Shown in pieces: positions 8,020 through 14,010 of a stretch of DNA of 14,878 bases. The position numbers and the translations under genes were made by a program. Where the stretch lies: assembly GCA_964651515.1 (NCBI GenBank), contig CAZYYB010000081.1, positions 1 through 14,878 on the forward strand, given 5' to 3'. The number at the start of each line of letters is the position of its first letter. The stretch's first letter is position 1. The stretch comes from BOG-1184 sp964651515 (lineage in GTDB: Bacteria; Fibrobacterota; Chitinivibrionia; Chitinivibrionales; Chitinispirillaceae). The notes below the pieces were generated by a model. That model had not been told where the DNA came from and searched no databases. It was given only the letters and a program-made list of their open reading frames with translations.

Positions 8020-9537
8020 TCATGAAAATGATTCCTGGAGAAAGCCCAGATCCAGCTCAGGATACACCGGAAACCGGGAAAGAAGGGCGCCGGCGCGATC
8101 GCGGGCCTCGGTCCGGACCGCAGGATCGATGGCATACTTCGCCTTGCTCGGCTCGCCGGCCCGTTGTCCCTCTTCCACGAGCGCCGGCCGGGTGGCGGCC
8201 AGAACCGTGCGGATAATCGAGGCGATCTCGCCCATTTCGGCCGCTCCCATGCCGAGGGTGGTCGTTGCCGGCGTACCGATCCTGAGGCCGCTGGTATACC
8301 AGGGACCGTTTTTATCGTAGGGCAGCGAGTTTCGGTTGCAGGTAATACCGCATTCGCGAAGCGCACTCTCGGCCTGCCGCCCGGTAAGGCCGAACGGCGT
8401 CACGTCGATCAGCATGAGATGGTTGTCGGTACCGCCCGTTGCAACCCGCATGGAAAGCCCCCTGCATGCCTCGGCAAGCGTCCGCGCATTCTCGACCACC
8501 CTTCCGGCATAGCTCCTGAAAGAGGGGTCGTTGGCCTCGGTCAATGCCACCGCCTTTGCCGCCATGCAGTGGCCCAGCGGCCCCCCGATGACGATCGGGC
8601 AACCCTTATCCACGCTTTCGGCAAATTCGTTCGTGCATAATATCAATCCGCCGCGCGGACCGCGGAGGGTCTTATGCGTCGTCGAGGTGACGACATGCGC
8701 ATGCGGCACCGGGTTGAACTCGCCCGAAAACACCCCGCCCGCGACCAGGCCGGCGAAGTGCGCCATGTCGACCATGAACACCGCCCCGACCTTGTCGGCG
8801 ATGGCGCGCATGCGTGCAAAATCGATCTTCCGCGGGTAGGCGCTGTAACCGGCGAGGAGGATGAGCGGCTTGATGGCAAGCGCCATCCTTTCCACCTCGT
8901 CGTAATCGATCAGCCCGCTTTCCCGGTTCACGCCGTAGCTGTAGGCATCGAACATCTGAGCCGAAACGTTGTTCCGGTACCCGTGGGTAAGGTGGCCGCC
9001 GGAATAGTAATCCATGCCGAGAAGCCGCTGGCTGCCGAGCCGGTGCCGGAGGGTCTCCCAGGCTTCGTGCGACAGGTGCGAGGGGTTGGTTTCGGCGAGC
9101 TCCTTCATGGCCGGATTCTGCACCCTGGTCAGGAGAATCGCCCAGTAGGCGATGAGGTTGGCATCGGCGCCGCTGTGCGGCTGCACGTAGGCGTGGTCAC
9201 ACCCGAAAAGACGGCAGGCCTGGTCGACGGCACAGGCTTCAATCGCGTCGATATTGTCGCACCCCGCGTAAAAACGATGGTGCGGATACCCTTCGGCATA
9301 CTTATCGGTAAGCAGATTGCCCATTGCAAGTTGCGTTGCAAGCGAGCAGTAGTTCTCGCTGGCAATAAGCTTCAGGTTCGAACGCTGATCGGCCAGCTCC
9401 GCGACGATGGATCGTGCGATCGCGGGGGCGACCCCGGCGACCATCGTGAGATTGGCGAGGTAGGCCAGAAATCCCGGATCGACGTCACCGGGCGCCTTCC
9501 TTGCTATATAGGTTTTCAGGCAGTCCTTTATCGGCAT
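8020..9537 (-). CDS. glyA: Serine hydroxymethyltransferase (long form)
   Basis: Pyridoxal-phosphate enzyme that converts serine and tetrahydrofolate to glycine and 5,10-methylene-tetrahydrofolate, the main source of one-carbon units. The PLP lysine is Lys289 in TSTTHKTLRGPRGG. Other family motifs are LIASENYCS (58-65), YAEGYPHHRFYAGCDNID, QPHSGADANL, GGHLTHG, VDMAHFAGLVAGG and SGLRIGTPA (Arg419). At 505 residues it is longer than the usual 410-430. About 30 extra residues (roughly 139-172) precede the LGMD motif, and there is a longer N-terminus, as in the chlamydial/spirochaetal-type enzymes. ATG 9537 is chosen for its AAAGGAG six bases upstream and because the family start follows; the frame runs on to 9657 without a good ribosome site. 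The gene stands alone, divergent from the metallopeptidase gene. Confidence 0.96.
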   Translation of the reverse strand: MPIKDCLKTYIARKAPGDVDPGFLAYLANLTMVAGVAPAIARSIVAELADQRSNLKLIASENYCSLATQLAMGNLLTDKYAEGYPHHRFYAGCDNIDAIEACAVDQACRLFGCDHAYVQPHSGADANLIAYWAILLTRVQNPAMKELAETNPSHLSHEAWETLRHRLGSQRLLGMDYYSGGHLTHGYRNNVSAQMFDAYSYGVNRESGLIDYDEVERMALAIKPLILLAGYSAYPRKIDFARMRAIADKVGAVFMVDMAHFAGLVAGGVFSGEFNPVPHAHVVTSTTHKTLRGPRGGLILCTNEFAESVDKGCPIVIGGPLGHCMAAKAVALTEANDPSFRSYAGRVVENARTLAEACRGLSMRVATGGTDNHLMLIDVTPFGLTGRQAESALRECGITCNRNSLPYDKNGPWYTSGLRIGTPATTTLGMGAAEMGEIASIIRTVLAATRPALVEEGQRAGEPSKAKYAIDPAVRTEARDRAGALLSRFPVYPELDLGFLQESFS

Positions 9538-9733
9538 GGAGATCTCCTTTTCTTCCCGCAGGGGAGCCGGCGGGTGGAACATCTTTTTCGGCAGCCCGGT
9601 GGAGACGGTTAAAAATACTATCTGAAGAGCCTCCCCCAGTCTCTTTGCCTCCCGCATCTATTTTATGGCTGCCTCCAACCTCACGCTAACGTGCAGACCG
9701 CAGGTTCTCCGCCGAGAGGAGCGGCCGTCGACC

Positions 9734-10636
9734 ATGGTTCGCAGTATTGCCGTTTCCATCATGCTCCTGCTGCTCCCCGGCCCTTCGCGGGCCGGAGAGG
9801 ATCCCGCCGATTCGACGATAGCCCTCAAGGGCAGGGTTCCTTCCGCCCTTTCCCGTCCGTTTGTCATGCGAAACTATGAACGGATATGGAAAACGATCGC
9901 CCCGCAGACGCCGCTGGACCGCCGGACGATCACCATCGTCTTCTATTCGCGTCCCGATGAACGCGCGCTCAGCGTCCGCCTCCCCGAATGGGGGGGCGGG
10001 GGGGCGATCGGCGATAACCTCATCGTCATTCCCCTCGACCGTTCGCCGCTACCCGATATGGACCCGGCCCGCGTGACCGTCCATGAACTTACCCATATCG
10101 CCATCGAGCGGGCCTACGGACGGCTCCATGTGCCGCGCTGGTTTCACGAGGGGCTCGCCATGACCCTCTCGGGCGAACTGTCGTTCGATGAGCAATTGAC
10201 CCTCTCCCGGGCCGTTTTCACCGGCAGGCTCCTGCCGCTCGATTCAATTGAAAGAGTCAACCGGTTCGACGCGCAGGAAGCCGAGCTCGCCTACAGCGAG
10301 AGCCACCTCGCCGTCGCCTGGATGATCGACCGTTACGGCCTCGACGGCATCCCCGAACTGCTGCAGACGCTGCAATCCGCCGGCACCTTCCGCGAAGCGC
10401 TCCCGCGGGTGTATGGGTTGACAGGAGACGAGGTTGACCGGCTGGTGCGGAATTATATCGTCGAGCGGTACCGGGGCGTGTTTTTATTCAGCGACACCTG
10501 GCTCTTCTGGCTGCTCGGCGCCCTGCTCCTGGTTGCCGGATTCATCTCCGTCAAGATCCGCAACGACAGAAAAAAACGGCTCATGGAGGAACAGGAGCGC
10601 ATCGAAGACACGCTCCGGGAAGCCCCCGGACGATGA
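9734..10636 (+). CDS. Membrane-anchored gluzincin metallopeptidase (peptidase MA-like)
   Basis: 300 residues. The N-terminus (MVRSIAVSIMLLLLPGPSRA) is a signal peptide. The zinc site is HELTH (His117, Glu118, His121), with the third ligand probably Glu139 in PRWFHEGLA, an HExxH-(17)-E spacing typical of gluzincins annotated as peptidase MA-like. YSESHLAVAWMIDRYG follows in the helical part, as is usual in this group. One membrane segment lies near 256-273 (TWLFWLLGALLLVAGFISV) and a charged tail (RNDRKKRLMEEQERIEDTLREA) would face the cytoplasm, so the catalytic domain should lie outside the inner membrane. The substrate is unknown. ATG 9734 is chosen because the signal peptide begins there; GAGGAG is 12 bases upstream, slightly far. 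The frame reaches back to 9665 but the extra residues do not fit a signal peptide. It converges with glgB, with a 12-base gap. Confidence 0.8.
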   Translation: MVRSIAVSIMLLLLPGPSRAGEDPADSTIALKGRVPSALSRPFVMRNYERIWKTIAPQTPLDRRTITIVFYSRPDERALSVRLPEWGGGGAIGDNLIVIPLDRSPLPDMDPARVTVHELTHIAIERAYGRLHVPRWFHEGLAMTLSGELSFDEQLTLSRAVFTGRLLPLDSIERVNRFDAQEAELAYSESHLAVAWMIDRYGLDGIPELLQTLQSAGTFREALPRVYGLTGDEVDRLVRNYIVERYRGVFLFSDTWLFWLLGALLLVAGFISVKIRNDRKKRLMEEQERIEDTLREAPGR

Positions 10637-10648
10637 AGCCGGAACGAC

Positions 10649-12721
10649 TCAGGCCGGGTCGGCCGGTCCTTCCGGGGTCGATGGAGCAGTGCCGGCATGA
10701 TCGGCGTCCCCCGCGTTTTCCGCGGAAGCGACTTTTGGGGCGGCCTGTTCATGGCGGAAGACAATCGCGCCCAGGGGGGGCAGGGTCAGTTCCACCGATT
10801 GCTTCCTGCCGAGGCAGGGCTTGTCGGACGTCGTGACCAGGCCGCTGTTGCCGAGATTGCTGCCGCCGTAGATCGCGGCATCGCTGTTGAAGATTTCCTT
10901 CCAGACACCCGGGGTCGGCACGCCGACCAGGTACTTGAGACGCGGTACCGGGGTAAAATTGCAGACCACGAGCACGACATCGTCGGGATCCTTCCCCCTT
11001 CGCAGAAAGGTGATGACGCTGTTCTCCCAGTCCTTGAAATCGACCCACTCGAACCCGCCGCTTTCGCAATCCAGTTCGTGCAGCGCGGGAACGGCCCGGT
11101 AGAGGTCGTTGAGGTCGCGGACAAGATGCATGATCCCGCGATGGCGGTCGTATTTCGCGAGGTCCCAGTCGAGCGCTCCGTCGTGCGCCCATTCGCGCCA
11201 CTGGGCGAACTCCCCTCCCATGAAAAGCAGCTTCTTTCCCGGATGGGTAAACTGGAAGGCGAACAGGAGGCGCAGGTTCGCCAGCCGCTGCCAGTCGTCG
11301 CCGGGCATCTTATTGACAAGAGACCCCTTGCCGTGTACCACCTCGTCGTGCGAAAGCGCCAGCACGTAGCTTTCGGAAAAGGCGTACAGCATGCTGAAGG
11401 TCAGCTCGTTATGGTGATACTTCCGGTGCACCGGGTTTTTTCCCATGTAGTAAAGCACGTCGTGCATCCAGCCCATATTCCACTTCATGCCGAATCCGAG
11501 GCCGCCCAGATAGGTGGGTTTGGAGACCATGGGCCACGCGGTGGATTCTTCGGCGATCATCTGGACATCGGGGAAGGTTTTGTACACCTCCTCGTTGAGC
11601 CGCTTCAGGAAGGCGATGGCTTCGAGGTTTTCCCGGCCGCCGAACCGGTTCGGAATCCACTCCCCGCGCTTGCGGGAGTAATCGCGGTAGAGCATCGAGG
11701 CCACCGCATCGACACGAAGGCCGTCGATGTGGAACTTTTCGAGCCAGAACATGGCGCTGGAAAACAGGAACGACCGCACTTCCCCCCGGCCGTAGTTGAA
11801 AATGTGGCTCTTCCAGTCGGGATGGAACCCCTCGCGCGGATCGGCGTGCTCGTAGAGGTGGGTACCGTCGTAGTAAACCAGCCCGTGCTCGTCACCGGGG
11901 AAATGCGAGGGAACCCAGTCCAGAATCACCCCGATGCCGTTCTGATGCAGATGATCGATCAGGTACATGAAATCCTGCGGCGTCCCGTACCGGCTGGTCG
12001 GCGCGAAGTACCCGGTGGTCTGGTAGCCCCATGAGCCGTAGAACGGGTGCTCCATGACCGGCATGAACTCCACATGGGTAAACTTGAGGTCGTTCAGGTA
12101 GTCGGCAAGAAGCGGCGCCAGTTCACGATAGTTAAGCCAGTCGTCCTTTTTGCCGCTCTTCCGCCGCCAGGAGCCGATGTGCATTTCATAAATGGATTGC
12201 GCCTCCCCGATGGCATTGCAGTCCTTTCGCGTCGCCATCCACGGTGCATCGTGCCACTCGTAGTCGATCGCGCGAACGATCGGCGAGGTCGAGGGCGGCG
12301 TTTCCCAGTAGAAGGCGAACGGGTCGGCCCGGTTGGCGGTATACAGGTTATACCTGGACTCTATATGGTACTTGTAGAGGCTGCCCTCCCCGAGCCCGGC
12401 GACGAACCCCTCCCAGATGCCCGAATCGTCGGTCCTGGGGCAGCAGACGTTTGCAAGGGCGTTCCACCCGTTGAAATCCCCGACCACCGAGACCGTTTTC
12501 GCGTTGGGCGCCCAGACCGCGAAATGTACGCCGGCGACGCCGTCGGCATTCGTCATGGCATGCGCGCCGAACTTTTCGTACAGCTTGAAGTGGTTCCCCT
12601 GCCGGAAGAGGTAGGTGTCGAAATCGGTAACCGATGGGTCGGGGGAAACGGCCGCAGCAACCTTCTGCGGCTCGGTGACCCCGGCCGGCAAGTCCGGTGT
12701 ATCTTCCGATGGCTTTTTCAT
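10649..12721 (-). CDS. glgB: 1,4-alpha-glucan branching enzyme GlgB
   Basis: Family GH13 enzyme that cuts alpha-1,4 chains and re-attaches them by alpha-1,6 bonds during glycogen synthesis in the cytoplasm. The 690 residues contain a CBM48-type N-terminal domain (VHFAVWAPNAKTVSVVGDFN), the strain-typical SIYEMHIGSWRR and GYQTTGYFAPTSRYGTPQDF motifs, and the catalytic residues Asp338 (HIDGLRVDAVASMLYRDY), Glu391 (MIAEEST) and Asp459 (LSHDEVVHGKGSLVNKMPGD). The last 33 or so residues (EQAAPKVASAENAGDADHAG...) are an Ala/Pro/Glu-rich, probably disordered tail not needed for the fold. The start is uncertain: ATG 12721 has AAGGA 11 bases upstream, ATG 12733 lies four codons earlier without a ribosome site, and the frame reaches 12823. 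No other glycogen gene is nearby, so it is probably a single-gene unit. Confidence 0.96.
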   Translation of the reverse strand: MKKPSEDTPDLPAGVTEPQKVAAAVSPDPSVTDFDTYLFRQGNHFKLYEKFGAHAMTNADGVAGVHFAVWAPNAKTVSVVGDFNGWNALANVCCPRTDDSGIWEGFVAGLGEGSLYKYHIESRYNLYTANRADPFAFYWETPPSTSPIVRAIDYEWHDAPWMATRKDCNAIGEAQSIYEMHIGSWRRKSGKKDDWLNYRELAPLLADYLNDLKFTHVEFMPVMEHPFYGSWGYQTTGYFAPTSRYGTPQDFMYLIDHLHQNGIGVILDWVPSHFPGDEHGLVYYDGTHLYEHADPREGFHPDWKSHIFNYGRGEVRSFLFSSAMFWLEKFHIDGLRVDAVASMLYRDYSRKRGEWIPNRFGGRENLEAIAFLKRLNEEVYKTFPDVQMIAEESTAWPMVSKPTYLGGLGFGMKWNMGWMHDVLYYMGKNPVHRKYHHNELTFSMLYAFSESYVLALSHDEVVHGKGSLVNKMPGDDWQRLANLRLLFAFQFTHPGKKLLFMGGEFAQWREWAHDGALDWDLAKYDRHRGIMHLVRDLNDLYRAVPALHELDCESGGFEWVDFKDWENSVITFLRRGKDPDDVVLVVCNFTPVPRLKYLVGVPTPGVWKEIFNSDAAIYGGSNLGNSGLVTTSDKPCLGRKQSVELTLPPLGAIVFRHEQAAPKVASAENAGDADHAGTAPSTPEGPADPA

Positions 12722-12787
12722 GGGTGACGACATCCTTGCGTTGGATCGCGGGTGAAAATCCTTACCAGACAAACGGAGGAATATAAA

Positions 12788-12793
12788 ATTATA
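12788..12793 (-). promoter_or_regulatory. Possible -10 box upstream of glgB
   Basis: A perfect TATAAT on the minus strand lies in an AT-rich patch 55-70 bases upstream of the glgB start. No good -35 box is seen 16-18 bases away. A short inverted repeat (GAATCC at 12798-12803, GGATTC at 12815-12820) sits just upstream and could bind a regulator. Weak call. Confidence 0.3.
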
Positions 12794-12832
12794 TATGAAT
12801 CCTCGGATGAGGGGGGATTCCATATTAAGAAC

Positions 12833-12905
12833 GGTGGCGGGGGAACCAATCCGGCAGCCATTGGTGGGGGAACCAACTCTGTCGCCTTTGGTGGGAAAAC
12901 CTCGC
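12833..12905 (+). repeat. Three imperfect GGTGGGGGAACC repeats; glycine-rich codons, possible gene remnant
   Basis: Units begin at 12833, 12863 and 12890, so the periods are 30 and 27 bases, both multiples of three. In the frame opening at ATG 12752 they read GGGGTNPAAI, GGGTNSVAF, GGKTSL, which resembles the repeat style of trimeric surface or fibre proteins (AIGGGT..SVAFG). The same units are also small inverted repeats (TTGGT/ACCAA). The frame has no convincing ribosome site and loses sense downstream, so this may be the relic of a surface-protein gene or only a simple repeat. Confidence 0.4.
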
Positions 12906-12971
12906 TTCGCGGGTCCCCATTTTGCCCAAAAAATGGACGGATTAGTATAGCTTTAAATTGCACCAGCCCTT

Positions 12972-13020
12972 GCGCGATAAACAAATGCTTTCCGGATGCC
13001 CGGAAAAATTGGCGCGATAA
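12972..13020. repeat. Direct repeats GCGCGATAA flanking a perfect hairpin
   Basis: GCGCGATAA occurs at 12972-12980 and 13012-13020, 40 bases apart. Between them TTTCCGG (12989-12995) and CCGGAAA (13000-13006) form a perfect 7-bp stem with a 4-base loop. There is no T run on either side, so it is not an obvious terminator. It could be a recombination or binding site, or a small repeat element; its role is unknown. Confidence 0.4.
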
Positions 13021-13029
13021 GAAAACGGC

Positions 13030-13053
13030 AAAAAAACCCGGGATATTTCCGGG
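13030..13053 (-). terminator. Rho-independent terminator on the minus strand, with no matching gene
   Basis: On the minus strand CCCGG and CCGGG (13053-13049, 13041-13037) form a 5-bp GC stem with a 7-base loop followed by seven T (13036-13030). No supported minus-strand gene ends just upstream of it. It may end a small RNA, an antisense transcript, or read-through from the NHL gene at 14003. Confidence 0.55.
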
Positions 13054-13066
13054 CATAGCTCACGCA

Positions 13067-13172
13067 GGTACCTTCATCGAACTTGGCCGCGATTTCTGCT
13101 TTGTTGGATCGGAATACCACTGTCGGTCGCCGGGATTTCTCACCTGCCTATTTTGCAAAGACCCGACACGCA
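13067..13172 (+). pseudogene. Fragment resembling the YhcG/DUF1016 PD-(D/E)XK nuclease domain, frameshifted
   Basis: From 13067 the frame reads GTFIELGRDFCFVGSEYHC. The stretch ELGRDFCFVGSEY matches, from memory, the start of the nuclease domain of one DUF1016/YhcG clade (form: FLLELGRDFCFVGSEYPVQVG.xDFALDLLFFHRGL). After Tyr at 13115-13117 the match stops in this frame, while the neighbouring frame gives TVGRRDF (13119-13139), as expected after a small frameshift, and then ends at TAA near 13173. The N-terminal domain and the catalytic IELK segment are missing, so it can have no nuclease function. YhcG proteins are often found with restriction and other defence genes, so this may mark a lost accessory insertion. 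The assignment is from motif memory only; chance similarity is possible because the piece is short. Confidence 0.45.
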
Positions 13173-13203
13173 TAACCGCTATCCGTCGATAGAAAAATAT
13201 TTC

Positions 13204-13232
13204 TTGAAGATGCCCGCCTTCAATCATATAAT
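13204..13232 (+). promoter_or_regulatory. Sigma-70 promoter of the fibre-like gene
   Basis: TTGAAG (13204-13209) and a perfect TATAAT (13227-13232) are exactly 17 bases apart. The start site would be near 13239, with a leader of about 64 bases before ATG 13303. Confidence 0.65.
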
Positions 13233-13302
13233 CGATGACTAAAGCCGGGCGGAACGAGAGAAAAGAGGGCTCCCAAACAACAAGTTTCAAAAGGAGAATT
13301 TT

Positions 13303-13956
13303 ATGTCGACGATTCTTTATACCGATGATGGAACGGTGGGAAGCTCCGGGGTTCCAAACTGCGTCGGAGTCGGGACGGCGAATCCGGCGACAACCCTGGA
13401 TGTCCTGGGCGGTGAATCGCACTTCGCCTTCAATGCCTATACCGACCCCAATCCCGGTGTAGCCTGCGATGCAAAATTCGGGGGAAGCGCGGGAGGAATT
13501 GCGGTAAATGGCGAATCGGTATTTAATGGGGCGGTGGGGATCGGGACCACGACGCCGGGGCAGACCCTGGAGGTGAATGGCACGATCGGAACGAACAGCG
13601 CCCTGATCACTCCGGCATTGCGCCCGGTTACCGACGCCACCAATGCCCTCAGGGTACAAACCGCCAACGGGTCGACGGATATCCTGGATGTCGACACCAC
13701 CAACGGCAGGATCGGGATTAATACCGATTCCCCGGCGCAGGCGCTGGATGTGGTCGGGAATATCCGGACGAACGGGTATGTCGATGTCGATGGTCCGAGA
13801 ATCATAAGCGGAACCGGAAACCCGACCACTGCTCCCGCCCTTTCCGCTCCCAAGGGGTCGCTGTATCTCCGAACGGATGCAACCACAGCGACGACCCGGA
13901 TATGGATAAACACTAACGGTACTACGGGCTGGGCCTATGTGACGGCGAGTGCTTGA
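13303..13956 (+). CDS. Small fibre-like protein with repeated VGIGTxxPxxxLDVxG motifs
   Basis: 217 residues, without a signal peptide or membrane segment. Three copies of a motif found in phage tail fibres and bacterial surface fibres are visible: VGVGTANPATTLDVLGG (21-37), VGIGTTTPGQTLEVNG (78-93) and IGINTDSPAQALDVVG (137-152). Between them NALRVQTANGSTDILDVDTT (114-132) is also typical of such beta-helical fibres. The C-terminal APKGSLYLRTDATTATTRIW...TTGWAYV (182-213) resembles the tip segment of phage tail fibres (APKGSLYLRTDG...TGW). ATG 13303 has AAAGGAG six bases upstream. It has its own promoter and no neighbouring phage structural genes, so it may be a stray fibre, a cargo of a tail-like particle encoded elsewhere, or a cell-surface protein; lack of a signal peptide argues for the first two. 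Family is fairly sure, role unknown. Confidence 0.75.
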   Translation: MSTILYTDDGTVGSSGVPNCVGVGTANPATTLDVLGGESHFAFNAYTDPNPGVACDAKFGGSAGGIAVNGESVFNGAVGIGTTTPGQTLEVNGTIGTNSALITPALRPVTDATNALRVQTANGSTDILDVDTTNGRIGINTDSPAQALDVVGNIRTNGYVDVDGPRIISGTGNPTTAPALSAPKGSLYLRTDATTATTRIWINTNGTTGWAYVTASA

Positions 13957-13974
13957 TGTTTGCAAGTGCCGGCG

Positions 13975-14010
13975 GGTGGCTCCCGCAGTTTAAAGGGGCC
14001 ACCTATTTTC
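13975..14010 (+). terminator. Possible terminator after the fibre-like gene
   Basis: GTGGCTCC (13976-13983) can pair with GGGGCCAC (13995-14002) over 8 bp including one G-U pair, with an 11-base loop, followed by CTATTTTCT. The T run is broken. It overlaps the end of the convergent NHL gene by a few bases. Confidence 0.35.

Larger units (their letters stand above)
12734..13302. other. Long intergenic stretch between glgB and the fibre-like gene
   Basis: About 570 bases hold no intact gene. In order they contain the AT-rich glgB upstream region, the glycine-codon repeats, a hairpin at 12917-12936 (CCATTTT/AAAATGG), the direct repeats with hairpin, the orphan minus-strand terminator, the nuclease-like fragment and the promoter of the fibre-like gene. 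A 146-codon plus-strand frame (12752-13192) spans much of it, but its middle is Cys/Lys/Arg-rich and unlike a folded protein, so I regard it as a chain of remnants rather than one gene. Confidence 0.6.

Noticed and set aside
8674..9612. 312-codon open frame on the plus strand inside glyA
   Set aside because: Antisense shadow of a firmly identified gene; no family features.
10697..12034. 445-codon open frame on the plus strand inside glgB
   Set aside because: glgB is certain on the other strand with all catalytic motifs; the frame is the usual antisense shadow in high-GC coding DNA.
13060..13170. Cobalamin-type riboswitch on the minus strand
   Set aside because: GGTGAGAAATCC and a later ACCTGC recall the cobalamin core, but the full conserved order is missing and no gene lies downstream on that strand; the coding relic explains the sequence better.
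13060..13965. 301-codon open frame on the minus strand opposite the fibre-like gene, ending just before the orphan terminator
   Set aside because: It begins with TTG without a ribosome site, is Arg/Gly/Ser-rich without recognisable domains, and mirrors the fibre gene for most of its length. The adjacent terminator is intriguing but not enough.
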